This document shows, in pieces, positions 1 to 9,169 of a DNA stretch of 64,000 nucleotides. The first letter of the stretch is position 1, and every line of letters starts with the position of its first letter. The stretch is from Bradyrhizobium sp. OK095. Its GTDB lineage: Bacteria > Pseudomonadota > Alphaproteobacteria > Rhizobiales > Xanthobacteraceae. The position numbers and the translations under genes are program-made. The notes beneath the pieces are model-generated. The model was not told where the DNA came from, searched no databases, and was given only the letters and a program-made list of their open reading frames with translations. The stretch is taken from positions 1 through 64,000 of the forward strand of contig NZ_FOBX01000022.1 of the NCBI RefSeq assembly GCF_900109945.1, written 5' to 3'.

Positions 1-90
1 TGCCAGCCAGCTCCGCTGGCTCAGTTCGATTGCAACGAAAATTGTGCCACTATGTCCGGCGGTGGGCGTGCTCTCGGTCGATGCTTGCAT
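1..90 (-). CDS. N-terminal fragment of a possible IS110-type transposase, cut by the window edge
   Basis: Thirty open codons run from an ATG at 90-88 to the window edge, and a GGAGAG ribosome site lies five bases before the ATG. The visible peptide is a polar leader followed by a hydrophobic strand, FVAIELSQRSWLA. This resembles the first catalytic strand of IS110-family DEDD transposases, with Glu where Asp is usual. The coding call rests on the ribosome site and open frame; the family call is tentative because so little is visible. Bases 91-172 between this gene and the next hold nothing else recognisable. Confidence 0.4.
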   Translation of the reverse strand, partial: MQASTESTPTAGHSGTIFVAIELSQRSWLA

Positions 91-172
91 CAGACTCTCC
101 GGTGGTTCGAGTGTGGAAACCCAAACCTAACGGATAGGGCTCGCTCACCGCCCCATGGAATCTACGGCACCT

Positions 173-739
173 TTACATCGGCCGGACTTCGACCACGTCA
201 GGCACAAAGTGTTTGAGCAAGTTCTGGATGCCGTGCTGGAGCGTCGCGGTTGATGACGGGCAGCCGGAGCAGGCGCCCTTCATGTTGAGATAGACGATCC
301 CGTCCTTGAAGCCGCGGAAGGTGATGTCGCCGCCGTCATTGGCGACCGCCGGCCGCACGCGGGTCTCGATCAGATCCTTGATCACGTCGACGGTCTCGGC
401 ATCGGCCTCGTCGAAGAACTCGTCCTCGTCGTCGAGATCGGCATCGCTGGTGGCCGCGCCGTCCGCGAGCAGCGGCGCGCCGGACATGTAGTGCTCCATG
501 ATGGCGCCGAGGATCGCGGGCTTGAGCTGCTGCCATTCACCGTTCGCTTTGGTCACGGTGATGAAGTCCGATCCATAGAACACGCCGGTGACGCCGGGCA
601 CGTCGAACAGCTTCTCGGCGAGCGGCGAGCGCGTGGCCGATTCGCGGCTCGCAAATTCCACCGGGCTGTCGACGACGACGCGGCCGGGAATGAACTTCAG
701 CGTGGCGGGATTGGGGGTGGCTTCGGTTTGAATGAACAT
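173..739 (-). CDS. NifU family Fe-S cluster scaffold/carrier protein (Nfu type)
   Basis: This 188-residue protein has the Nfu layout. An N-terminal Nfu domain begins MFIQTEATPNPATLKF (residues 1 to about 87). An acidic linker follows, then a C-terminal NifU domain with the cluster-binding pair Cys157-Ser-Gly-Cys160. Members of this family assemble or carry [4Fe-4S] clusters to target apoproteins in the cytoplasm. The frame is open for nine more codons upstream, but the family always starts at MFIQTE, so the ATG at 739 was chosen. It is the last of four same-strand genes (murJ, trpS, a stress protein, this one) with gaps of roughly 105-130 bases, so cotranscription is possible but not shown. 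Confidence 0.93.
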   Translation of the reverse strand: MFIQTEATPNPATLKFIPGRVVVDSPVEFASRESATRSPLAEKLFDVPGVTGVFYGSDFITVTKANGEWQQLKPAILGAIMEHYMSGAPLLADGAATSDADLDDEDEFFDEADAETVDVIKDLIETRVRPAVANDGGDITFRGFKDGIVYLNMKGACSGCPSSTATLQHGIQNLLKHFVPDVVEVRPM

Positions 740-867
740 GGTTTTCTCCAGACGTCGCCGGTTCAAGGCCGGCGCGTGCCCTATCCAGTAGCAGATGGCG
801 ACGGCGAACGCACGATCAAGGGGCGGGGTGGCTGTTTCGCTGTTATATCAGCGGGTTAGGGCGGGCC

Positions 868-1362
868 CTACGACAGCGAATCCACGCTTTGGTCACTCAG
901 CGCGCCGGAGATGATGGTCACCGGCACCGGGAACGCGCCCAGCGCGTGCGCCAGCAGCGCGACCCAGGGCCCCGGACCCTCCGCACCGGGATTGGCGGCC
1001 AGCACCAGCACGGCGATATCGGGGTCCTCGTCGATCACCGCCAGCAGTTGCTCCATCGCGGCGCCTTCACGGATGACCCGTTCCGGCGTGATCGCGGCGA
1101 TGCCGTTGGCGCGGCCGGCGGCGCGGTCGAGGGCTGCTTCCGCCGCCTCCTGCGCCTCGGCGCGCATGATGTCGGCGACCCCCAGCCATTCCTGGCTCTG
1201 CTGTTCGGGCTCGATAATGCGCAGCATCACCACGCCGCCTTCGGCGCGGATCGCCCAGCGGCTGGCATAATAGACCGCGCGATCCCATTCGGCGGTGTCG
1301 TCGACGATGACGAGGCATTTGGGCTTGTGACCCGGCTCGAAGCAAAGTCGCTTGCTGGTCAT
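868..1362 (-). CDS. Universal stress protein (UspA-like)
   Basis: This 164-residue protein has the alternating strand-helix pattern of a UspA domain. It opens with KCLVIVDDTAEWDRAVYYA and ends with a strand, VPVTIISG. Usp proteins are cytoplasmic and respond to starvation or stress; many bind ATP through G-x2-G-x9-G(S/T). Here the corresponding stretch (about residues 130-145, NPGAEGPGPWVALLAHAL) is Gly-rich but lacks the final Gly-Ser. ATP binding is therefore doubtful. The start at MTSKRLCF is chosen because the 91 upstream in-frame codons are Arg-rich and overlap trpS. It lies between trpS and the NifU gene on the same strand. Confidence 0.85.
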   Translation of the reverse strand: MTSKRLCFEPGHKPKCLVIVDDTAEWDRAVYYASRWAIRAEGGVVMLRIIEPEQQSQEWLGVADIMRAEAQEAAEAALDRAAGRANGIAAITPERVIREGAAMEQLLAVIDEDPDIAVLVLAANPGAEGPGPWVALLAHALGAFPVPVTIISGALSDQSVDSLS

Positions 1363-1469
1363 GCAGGTCCCGGAATGTGCACGGACGACATGCTGCCACA
1401 CTCCCGCAATTTTTGGGAGGGGAGAAGCGGCCGGCGCCGTGGCGCAGGCCGCTTTCGCTAACGCAACAA

Positions 1470-2522
1470 TCAGCGCCGGCGGATGAAGCCGACGATGTCC
1501 TTCGAGAGGTTCATGGTCTCTTCGGCGATGGCGCGGGCGCGGTCGGCGCCATCGTTCAGGATCGCGTCGATATGGCCGGGGTCGGCGACCAGGCGCTTCA
1601 TCTCGCCGGCGATCGGTGAGAGTTTTGTGACGCACAGATCCACCAGCGCGTTCTTGAAGCTGGAGAACTGGCCGCCGCCGAATTCGGTCAGCACCTCGGC
1701 CTTGGAGCGGCCGGAGAGGGCGGCGTAGATGCCGACGAGATTGTCGGCCTCGGGACGCGCTTCCAGGCCCTTTTCCTCGGACGGCAGCGGTTCCGGATCG
1801 GTCTTCGCCTTGCGCACCTTCTGCGCGATGGTGTCGGCGTCGTCGGTCAGATTGATGCGCGAATTGTCCGACGCATCCGACTTCGACATCTTCTTGGTGC
1901 CGTCGCGCAAGCTCATCACGCGCGTCGCCGGTCCCGTGATCAGGGGTTCCGGCAGCGGGAAGAACAGGCCGTCATTGGCGCCGAGGCTGCGGATCGAGTC
2001 GCCAAAGTCGTTGTTGAACTTCTGCGCGATGTCGCGCGAGAGCTCGAGATGCTGCTTCTGGTCCTCGCCCACGGGAACGTGCGTGGCGCGGTAAAGCAAG
2101 ATGTCGGCGGCCATCAGCACGGGATAGTCGAACAGACCGACCGAGGCGTTCTCGCGGTCCTTGCCGGCCTTTTCCTTGAACTGGGTCATGCGGCCGAGCC
2201 AGCCCATGCGTGCGACGCAGTTGAAGATCCAGGCAAGCTCGGCGTGGCCGGAGACCTGGCTCTGGTTGAACACGATGTGCTTCTTCGGATCGATGCCGCT
2301 GGCGATGAACGCCGCGGTCACCTCGCGGGTGTTGCGCGCGAGCTCGGCGGGGCCGCCCCAGACGTCCACGCCCTGCGTGATCGCGTGCATGTCGACGACG
2401 CAATAGATGCAGTTGTGGGTTTCCTGCATCTTCACGAAGTTGACGATCGCGCCGAGGTAATTGCCGAGGTGCAGATTGCCCGTCGGCTGGACGCCCGAAA
2501 AAACCCGTTCAACGAATGGCAT
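1470..2522 (-). CDS. trpS: Tryptophanyl-tRNA synthetase
   Basis: This 350-residue class I aminoacyl-tRNA synthetase charges tRNA-Trp with tryptophan using ATP. It begins MPFVERVFSGVQPTGNLHLG, which carries the HIGH-type signature as NLHLGNYLGA. The second signature is intact as KKMSKSDAS in the middle of the protein. Length matches bacterial TrpRS (about 330-350). The frame is open for 19 more codons, but homologues start at this ATG. It follows murJ by 104 bases on the same strand. Confidence 0.97.
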   Translation of the reverse strand: MPFVERVFSGVQPTGNLHLGNYLGAIVNFVKMQETHNCIYCVVDMHAITQGVDVWGGPAELARNTREVTAAFIASGIDPKKHIVFNQSQVSGHAELAWIFNCVARMGWLGRMTQFKEKAGKDRENASVGLFDYPVLMAADILLYRATHVPVGEDQKQHLELSRDIAQKFNNDFGDSIRSLGANDGLFFPLPEPLITGPATRVMSLRDGTKKMSKSDASDNSRINLTDDADTIAQKVRKAKTDPEPLPSEEKGLEARPEADNLVGIYAALSGRSKAEVLTEFGGGQFSSFKNALVDLCVTKLSPIAGEMKRLVADPGHIDAILNDGADRARAIAEETMNLSKDIVGFIRRR

Positions 2523-2626
2523 GGCAGCTTTCCTGCAAGATACGGGGCGTCGTTTCCAACAGCGGCGCTGCCCCGTCAAGGGTAATTCGCAAGGGTATTT
2601 CGAAGGTCCCGCGCGGCGAGGCCGGA

Positions 2627-4159
2627 TTAGGCGGGCCGCTTCAAGGCGTTAACGGCCTCGCGCCAGGAGGCGGCGCCGAGGATTTGCAGCAGCAGGCCAT
2701 AGACGGCGATCCCGGCCGCGATCTGCAGGCCCAGCACAATGAAGCGGATGAGGCCGTGCGCCTCGACAGGGACAAGACCCGTGGTCAACCAGAGCAGGGC
2801 GCCCATGGCGGCGGCGGCGAGCGCGATCCGCGGCAGCCGCTTGCGGGCGGCGGCATCGATCGAGAAGCCGAACTCGCTGGTGCCTTTCCGGAGCAGCGCG
2901 AGCGCACTGCTCCAGGCGCCCGCCGCGATGCTGGCGGCGATCCCGCTCGCGCCGTAGAAATGTCCGAGCACGACGGCGAGGGCGATCGCGACCACAAAAC
3001 CTTTGGCCGTGGCGAGCAGTGGCGTCATCGTGTCGCTGCGGGCATAGTAGGCCGGCGACAATGCCTTGATCAGCACGTGAGCCGGCAGACCCAGCGCCAG
3101 CCACATCAGCGCATGCGCGGTGGCCGCACTGTCTTCTGCTCCGAAGGCGCCATGCTCGAACAGCAGCCGCACGATCGGTTCGGCCAGCACGGTCAGGCCG
3201 AGTGTGGCCGGCAGCGCCAGTCCGGTCGCAAGTTCCAGCGCGCGTGATTCCGCATGCGCCACGGCGTCGCGGTCACCGCTTGCGACGGCGCGCGTCAGTT
3301 CGGGCACCAGCACGGTGCCCATGGCGACGCCGACGATGCCGAGCGGCAATTCGATCAGGCGGTTGGCGAAATAGAGCCAGGACACGGCGGACGGCGTTGC
3401 GGAGGCAATGATCGCGCCTGCGACCATCAGCCATTGCGGGCCCGAGCTTGCGATCATGCCGGGGATCGCCTTGGCGAAGAAGCCGCGCATCTCCTTGTCG
3501 AAGCTCACACGCAACGGTGTCGCGAGAGCTGCACTTCGCTGCGACAGCAGCATCAGCAATTGCAGCAGTCCTGCAACGCCGACGGTCGCCGCCAGCACCC
3601 ACGCAGCGAAGGTGACATCGGCATGCCAGACGAGGAGCGCCGCGATCGCTGCGATCAATGCGATGTTGAACAGCAGCGGCGAGAATGCGGTGAGCGCAAA
3701 TCGCCCCCGCGCGTTCAGCAGCCCCATCAGCACCGTGACGGGACCGGCGAAGGCGAGATAGGGCAGCATCAGCCGCGCGTTCTGGACGGCGAGATCGAGC
3801 GTCGCGCTGCCGAGAAAGCCAGGCGCGATGACCGTGATGATCAGCGGCATCACCAAAGCAATCACGATCGAGATTGCGATCAGGGTCGCGCTCACCGTGC
3901 CGAGCACGCGTCCGGCGAATGCCGCAGCAGCCCCCTCGCCATTGCGGTCACGAACGCGTAGCCAGGCCGGGATCAGCGCCGCATTCAGTGCCCCCTCGCT
4001 GAGCAGCCGCCGCACCACATTGACGAGCTGGAAGGCGGCCAAAAAGGCATCCGCCACGGCGCCGGTGCCAAGCAGCGCTGCGATCAGGGAATCGCGGGCA
4101 AAACCCAGCAGCCGCGAGGCCAGTGTTCCCGTCGAGACGGTCAGGAAGGAGCGGATCAT
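2627..4159 (-). CDS. murJ: Lipid II flippase MurJ (MviN)
   Basis: This 510-residue polytopic membrane protein belongs to the MOP superfamily. The N-terminus MIRSFLTVSTGTLASRLLGF, with the following RDSLIAALLG, is the recognisable MurJ/MviN start. Hydrophobic segments repeat along the whole length, consistent with 14 helices. MurJ flips the peptidoglycan precursor lipid II across the inner membrane. It is the first gene of the minus-strand group that continues into trpS. It is divergent from the kinase gene at 4284, so 4160-4283 must carry both promoters. Confidence 0.96.
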   Translation of the reverse strand: MIRSFLTVSTGTLASRLLGFARDSLIAALLGTGAVADAFLAAFQLVNVVRRLLSEGALNAALIPAWLRVRDRNGEGAAAAFAGRVLGTVSATLIAISIVIALVMPLIITVIAPGFLGSATLDLAVQNARLMLPYLAFAGPVTVLMGLLNARGRFALTAFSPLLFNIALIAAIAALLVWHADVTFAAWVLAATVGVAGLLQLLMLLSQRSAALATPLRVSFDKEMRGFFAKAIPGMIASSGPQWLMVAGAIIASATPSAVSWLYFANRLIELPLGIVGVAMGTVLVPELTRAVASGDRDAVAHAESRALELATGLALPATLGLTVLAEPIVRLLFEHGAFGAEDSAATAHALMWLALGLPAHVLIKALSPAYYARSDTMTPLLATAKGFVVAIALAVVLGHFYGASGIAASIAAGAWSSALALLRKGTSEFGFSIDAAARKRLPRIALAAAAMGALLWLTTGLVPVEAHGLIRFIVLGLQIAAGIAVYGLLLQILGAASWREAVNALKRPA

Positions 4160-4283
4160 TGCCTGTAATAATACCGTTGCTTGCCCGCGAAGGGCCGGTC
4201 GTGATAGGCCGCGAGCCAGATTTCAGGCCGACAGGAAGCGGATTTCTCCGGCAATCGCAATCCGGCAAACAGGATCAAGGTGA

Positions 4284-5285
4284 ATGGCTGACGTGAAATA
4301 TGACGTTCTCGGCATCGGCAACGCGCTGTTCGACGTGCTGGTCAAGACCGACGAGGCCTTTTTGGCCAAGCACGGCATGACCAAGGGCAGCATGTCCCTG
4401 ATCGACGAGGCGCGGGCCGCCGCCATCTACAGCAACATGGGCCCGGCCACGGAAGTCTCGGGGGGATCTGCCGCCAACACCATCGTCGGCATCGGCAGCC
4501 TCGGCGCCCGCGCGGCCTATGTCGGCAAGGTCAAGGACGACCAGATCGGCAAGCTCTATGTCCACGACATCCGCTCGGCCGGCGTCGCCTTCAACACGCC
4601 CGCCGCGACGGACGGCCCCGCCACCGGCTGCTCCTACATCCTGGTCACCGGCGACGGCGAGCGCACCATGAACACCTATCTCGGTGCTGCCCAGGATTTG
4701 TCGCCGGCCGATATCGATCCGGCCGAGATCGCGTCCGCCGGCATCGTCTATCTCGAGGGCTATCTCTGGGATCCCAAGAACGCCAAGGACGCGTTCCTCA
4801 AGGCGGCCAAGATCGCCCATGACGCCAAGCGCAAGGTGGCGCTGACGCTGTCGGATTCCTTCTGCGTCGACCGCTATCGCGACGAATTTTTGGGGCTGAT
4901 GCGCGACGGCACCGTCGACATCGTGTTCGCCAACGAGTCCGAGCTGCATTCGCTCTATATGACCTCGGACTTCGACACCGCGCTGAAGCAGCTCCGCAAC
5001 GACGTCAATCTCGGCGTGGTTACCCGCAGCGAGAAGGGCTGCATGGTGATCTCGGCTGAAGACGTCGTCGCAGCACCTGCGTTTCCAATTGCTAAGCTGG
5101 TCGATACCACCGGCGCCGGCGACCTCTTCGCCGCCGGCTTCCTGTTCGGTCTGGCGCGTAATCTGGCGCACAAGCAATGCGGCGAGCTCGGCGCGCTGGC
5201 GGCCGCGGAAGTCATCCAGCACATCGGCGCCAGGCCGCAGGTGTCGCTGAAGGAACTGGCGCAGCAGCGCGGGTTGACGGTTTAA
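4284..5285 (+). CDS. PfkB-family carbohydrate/nucleoside kinase (adenosine kinase-like)
   Basis: This 333-residue ribokinase-fold enzyme has both PfkB signatures. The first lies around SGGSAANTIVGIGSLGARAA near residue 60. The second, DTTGAGDLFAAGFLFG near residue 273, contains the catalytic Asp and anion hole. Alphaproteobacterial homologues are usually named adenosine kinase. The sequence alone does not distinguish adenosine from a sugar as substrate. The start ATG has AAGGTGA just upstream. It is transcribed away from murJ and followed by an interspersed palindromic repeat. Confidence 0.92.
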   Translation: MADVKYDVLGIGNALFDVLVKTDEAFLAKHGMTKGSMSLIDEARAAAIYSNMGPATEVSGGSAANTIVGIGSLGARAAYVGKVKDDQIGKLYVHDIRSAGVAFNTPAATDGPATGCSYILVTGDGERTMNTYLGAAQDLSPADIDPAEIASAGIVYLEGYLWDPKNAKDAFLKAAKIAHDAKRKVALTLSDSFCVDRYRDEFLGLMRDGTVDIVFANESELHSLYMTSDFDTALKQLRNDVNLGVVTRSEKGCMVISAEDVVAAPAFPIAKLVDTTGAGDLFAAGFLFGLARNLAHKQCGELGALAAAEVIQHIGARPQVSLKELAQQRGLTV

Positions 5286-5301
5286 CGCTCGTCTCGCCCC
5301 C

Positions 5302-5381
5302 CGTCATTGCGAGCGAAGCGAAGCAATCCAGAGTCCTTCCACGGAGGCAGACTGGATTGCTTCGCTACGCTCGCAATGACG
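5302..5381. repeat. Interspersed palindromic repeat, CGTCATTGCGAGC family, copy 1
   Basis: The outer arms CGTCATTGCGAGC and GCTCGCAATGACG are exact inverse complements. An inner pair, AAGCAATCCAG and CTGGATTGCTT, surrounds a short variable centre. Copies with the same arms lie at 10683-10769 and 13221-13308. It sits between convergent genes and may act as a bidirectional transcription end. Confidence 0.9.
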
Positions 5382-5390
5382 AAGGAGTAG

Positions 5391-7097
5391 TCACGCCGTC
5401 TTTGCGGCACTCAGTCCGAGCCGCGTCTCTACCGCATCGCGCATCACGAATTTCTGGATCTTGCCGGTCACCGTCATCGGAAATTCGTCGACGAACTCCA
5501 CGTAGCGCGGAATCTTGTTGTGGGCGATCTGGCCGTCACAGAAGGCGCGCACCTCCTCGGCGGTGAGCTTCTCGCCTGACCTGATGCGGATCCAGGCGCA
5601 GAGCTCCTCACCATAGCGGGCGTCCGCAACGCCAAAGATCTGAACGTCCTGAATCTTGGGATGGCGGTACAAGAACTCCTCGATCTCGCGCGGATAGAGG
5701 TTCTCGCCGCCGCGGATCACCAGATCCTTGATGCGGCCGACAATATTGCAATAGCCCTCATCGTCGATGGTGGCGAGGTCGCCTGTGTGCATCCAGCCGT
5801 TGGCGTCGAGCACGTCTCTCGTCTTTTCCTTCTCCTCCCAATAGCCCAGCATGACGCTGTAACCGCGGGTGCAGAGCTCGCCGCGTTCGCCGCGCTTTAC
5901 GATCCTGCCTTCGAGATCGACGACCTTAACTTCGACATGCGGATGGATCCGCCCGACGGTGGAGACGCGCCGCTCGAGCGGGTCGTCCGTCGCGCTCTGG
6001 AAGCTGACCGGGCTGGTCTCGGTCATGCCATAGGCGATGGTGACCTCGCGCATGTTCATCTCGGTGTTGACGCGCTTCATCACTTCGATTGGGCAGGGCG
6101 CTCCCGCCATGATGCCGGTGCGCAATGATTTCAGGTTGAACGTCTTGAATTCGGGATGGTCGAGCTCCGCGATGAACATGGTCGGCACGCCGTACAACGC
6201 CGTGCATTTCTCCTGTTCGATCGCGCGCAGCGTCGCCAGCGGATCGAAGCCCTCGCCGGGATAGACCATGGTGGTGCCGAGCGTGACGGAGGCGAGGTTG
6301 CCCATCACCATGCCGAAGCAGTGGTAGAGCGGCACCGGGATGCAGATGCGATCCTGTTCGGTCAGGCGCATGGCGCGGCCGGTGAAATAGCCATTGTTGA
6401 GGATGTTGTGGTGGGTCAACGTCACACCCTTCGGCGATCCCGTGGTGCCGCTGGTGAACTGGATGTTGACGGGATCGTCGAATTGCAGGGCTGCGCCGAG
6501 CACAGCGAGCTGCTCGCGATGCTTTGCGCCGCCCATGCGCGCGACTTCCTCGAAAGGGATCGTGCCGGGCGCTGAAGGACCGCCGATCTGGATCACCGTT
6601 CGCAAGGCCGGCAGCCGCGCCGCCTGCAACTGTCCGGGCCTGGCGCTCGCCAGCTCGGGCAGCAGCGTGTTGAGCATCTCCATGTAATTGCTGGTCTTGA
6701 ACGAAGTCGCGGTGACGATCGCGGCGCAGCCGACTTTCTTCAGCGCGAATTCCAGCTCGCTGAGCCGATAGGCGGGATTGATCGTTACCAGGATCAAGCC
6801 GGCCTTGGCGGCGGCGAACTGGGTCAGCGTCCATTCCGGACGGTTAAGCGACCAGATGCCGATGCGCTCGCCGCGTTCAAGGCCAAGTGCGAGAAAGCCT
6901 GCGGCGAGCGCGTCGACGCGCTCGGCGAATTCCGTCCAGGTCCATCGCACGGCGTGGCTGGGCGAGACCAGCGCCTCGCGACTGCCCCAGCGGCGTACGG
7001 CGTGATCGAGGCTGCGACCGATGGTGTCGCCGAGCAGCGGCGTGTCCGAGATGCCGCAAACATAGCTGTCGGCTTCGTCTGCAAGACCGTCCGTCAA
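5391..7097 (-). CDS. AMP-dependent acyl-CoA synthetase/ligase
   Basis: This 568-residue ANL-superfamily enzyme activates a carboxylic acid as acyl-AMP and transfers it to CoA. The P-loop TSGTTGSPKG lies at residues 215-224, YGMTETSPVS in the middle, and HTGDLA then GRIKDLVIRGGENLYP further on. The C-terminal catalytic Lys is in TVTGKIQKF. The organisation matches FadD-like fatty acyl-CoA ligases; chain length cannot be read from sequence. The start codon is TTG, supported by GAGGAGAC six bases upstream. It ends just after the palindromic repeat at 5302-5381. Confidence 0.93.
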   Translation of the reverse strand: MTDGLADEADSYVCGISDTPLLGDTIGRSLDHAVRRWGSREALVSPSHAVRWTWTEFAERVDALAAGFLALGLERGERIGIWSLNRPEWTLTQFAAAKAGLILVTINPAYRLSELEFALKKVGCAAIVTATSFKTSNYMEMLNTLLPELASARPGQLQAARLPALRTVIQIGGPSAPGTIPFEEVARMGGAKHREQLAVLGAALQFDDPVNIQFTSGTTGSPKGVTLTHHNILNNGYFTGRAMRLTEQDRICIPVPLYHCFGMVMGNLASVTLGTTMVYPGEGFDPLATLRAIEQEKCTALYGVPTMFIAELDHPEFKTFNLKSLRTGIMAGAPCPIEVMKRVNTEMNMREVTIAYGMTETSPVSFQSATDDPLERRVSTVGRIHPHVEVKVVDLEGRIVKRGERGELCTRGYSVMLGYWEEKEKTRDVLDANGWMHTGDLATIDDEGYCNIVGRIKDLVIRGGENLYPREIEEFLYRHPKIQDVQIFGVADARYGEELCAWIRIRSGEKLTAEEVRAFCDGQIAHNKIPRYVEFVDEFPMTVTGKIQKFVMRDAVETRLGLSAAKTA

Positions 7098-7206
7098 GTT
7101 CGTCTCCTCAAAGTTGTCGCCTCGTGCCTTGAAGCCGATGGCCCTCGGGCACGAGGTTATCCTCTGCCGGGAAGACGCGCGACGCCGCGCGCCTCATACT
7201 AAGTGG

Positions 7207-8400
7207 CTATGCCGCCTTTTTCCCACTCTCCGCATCAAGCCCGGCATAGACCCCGCGCTCGAATCCGGCAAAAGCCTCCAGGCACTTCCCGTCGGCGAAC
7301 GGCAGCAGCTGCATCAGGATCACGCCGGTGACGTCGCGCGCAGGATCGATCCAGTAATAGGTGTTGGCGAGGCCGGCCCAGGCGAGGCTGCCTGCGCTGC
7401 GGCCTTCCGCGGTCTTGGCGGTGTTGATCATGAAGCTGAGGCCCCACTTCTTCACCTGCTCCGGATAGAGATCGACGTCGTTGGTGTACATCGGCGCCGC
7501 GGTCGCCAGCTTGGTCATGTTGAGGTCGCCCATCTGGTTCTGGCTCATGGTGGCGATCGTCTCGGCTTTCAGCAGCTGGTTGCCGTTGCCGCGGCCCTTG
7601 TTCAAAATCATCCGGGTGAACTTGATGTAGTCGGCCGCGGTCGCATAGAGGCCGCCGCCACCCATGTGGAATTCCGGGTTCTGTTCGAGCTCGAACGGGA
7701 TCGCGGCCAACTGGCCATCCTCGCCGCGCGCATGCATGCCGACCAGGCGCTTGCGCATGTCGTCAGTGATCTTGAAGCCGGTGTCGGACATTCCGAGCGG
7801 CGCAAAGAGATTGTCGCGCAGATAAGCGTCGAGCCGCTTGCCGCTGACGGCTTCCACCGCCTTGCCGACGAAATCGATGTTGGTGCCGTATTCCCAGCGC
7901 GTACCGGGATCGGTCATAACAGGCGTCTTCAGCGCCGCGTTCTGGCAGGTGGTGATGGCGGGAGTGCCGGTCTTCTCCAGATAGACCGCGAGATCGCCGT
8001 TCCACATGTTGTAGGCGAAGCCGGCAGTGTGGGTCATGAGCTGGCGCAGCGTGATCGGCCCCTTCGCCGGCCGCAGTTTTGGTTCGCCCTTGGCATCGAA
8101 ACCGTCGAGCACCTGCGGCTCGGCGAGATCGGGCAGCAGCGAACCGATCGGCGCATCGAGCGCCAGTTTGCCTTGCTCGACCAGTTGCATCGCGCCCGCT
8201 GATGTCACCGCCTTCGTCATCGAGGCGATCCAGAACACGCTGTCCGCGGTCATCGCGTCGGGTTTTGACAGATCGCGCTTGCCGAACGCGCCTTGGTAGA
8301 GGACGTCGTTACCGCTGGCGGCGATTGCGACGATTCCGGGAATCTCCTTGGCTTCGCTTGTCTTGCGCAGAACTTCGTCGATCTCTGCTTTGCTTTGCAT
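7207..8400 (-). CDS. Serine hydrolase of the beta-lactamase/EstB family
   Basis: This 397-residue protein belongs to the class C beta-lactamase-like family (PF00144). The nucleophile motif S-x-x-K is SMTK at residues 60-63. A Tyr motif, WEYGTN, lies near residue 185. No signal peptide is present, so it is probably cytoplasmic and more likely an esterase than a beta-lactamase. The ATG at 8400 has GGAGGAAA upstream, which decides it against a frame open for 52 further codons. A second, secreted member of the family is at 16760. Confidence 0.9.
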   Translation of the reverse strand: MQSKAEIDEVLRKTSEAKEIPGIVAIAASGNDVLYQGAFGKRDLSKPDAMTADSVFWIASMTKAVTSAGAMQLVEQGKLALDAPIGSLLPDLAEPQVLDGFDAKGEPKLRPAKGPITLRQLMTHTAGFAYNMWNGDLAVYLEKTGTPAITTCQNAALKTPVMTDPGTRWEYGTNIDFVGKAVEAVSGKRLDAYLRDNLFAPLGMSDTGFKITDDMRKRLVGMHARGEDGQLAAIPFELEQNPEFHMGGGGLYATAADYIKFTRMILNKGRGNGNQLLKAETIATMSQNQMGDLNMTKLATAAPMYTNDVDLYPEQVKKWGLSFMINTAKTAEGRSAGSLAWAGLANTYYWIDPARDVTGVILMQLLPFADGKCLEAFAGFERGVYAGLDAESGKKAA

Positions 8401-8740
8401 ACGCGTTTCCTCCGGTTTGATTTTTATTGGAAGTAGTCGATTGTCCTCCTGCAACCACCGCGCGGCAAGCGTGGCGATATGCATGCTTCGGTCGCGATGT
8501 CGTGACTTGACGGCTCGTGCCCCACGCAGGACGACTGAACTGCAACACTCCGTCACAATCTGCGGTGGATGGCCGCAGTTCGCCGTGACCTAGGATGGGC
8601 TCAGGCGATATGTTTCGAGCGTTTGGAGCACTTGAAACATTTGGTGCGTTGCGGCGTTTGGCTTTTGGCCCAATGGGCGGCCGACGCTTAAGACTTGAAG
8701 CAAATTTGGCGGCCTCCCATCGGCCGCGAGGGGACATCAG
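8401..8740. other. Intergenic region between divergent genes (340 bases)
   Basis: This stretch separates the serine hydrolase (leftward) from a small gene (rightward). The two ribosome sites, GGAGGAAA for the hydrolase and GAGGGGA before 8741, mark its ends. No RNA gene, repeat family member or clear operator was seen between them. It presumably holds both promoters. Confidence 0.6.
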
Positions 8741-9061
8741 ATGATTTCGACCTGGAACGAATGGAAGCGCTATCCCCGTCCCGGACGAGACGACAATCTG
8801 GAAGCGCCGATCTCGCCCGGAATCTACGAGGTCCGCATCGCCGGCTCCGGCGCGCTCTATTCCTTCGGTGCGGTCGACAATCTGGCGCAGGCGTTGGCGC
8901 TGCTGCCGGTCGGCTCAAAGTCCTGGTTCGGTCGCCGCGACACCTCCGACGCGCCTTCGCTCGAATACCGGACCTGCGCGACGTCTTCGAAGGCCGACGC
9001 CAAGGCCGCCGCCGAGCGCATGATCGGCCGGCGCGAGACTTATCTGAGCGGCGCGGCGTAA
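8741..9061 (+). CDS. Small conserved-type hypothetical protein (106 aa)
   Basis: I do not recognise the family. The protein is soluble, starts MISTWNEWKRYPRPGR and includes the compact central stretch GIYEVRIAGSGALYSFGAVDNL. It ends with an Ala/Lys/Arg-rich helix. The stretch IYEVRIAG followed by alternating strand and helix is reminiscent of short GIY-YIG-like folds, but the catalytic residues of that family are not evident. A good ribosome site, GAGGGGA, lies before the ATG. The gene stands alone between the divergent hydrolase and the dehydrogenase. Confidence 0.75.
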   Translation: MISTWNEWKRYPRPGRDDNLEAPISPGIYEVRIAGSGALYSFGAVDNLAQALALLPVGSKSWFGRRDTSDAPSLEYRTCATSSKADAKAAAERMIGRRETYLSGAA

Positions 9062-9169
9062 GGCCGCTCACGACTTAACTGCCATCAGCTGTGCGTTGCG
9101 GGACGGTGCATTATGCACCGTCTGTCCCTATATTCCGGGCCAATTCGATCGCCCTCAGGGAGTAACGCC

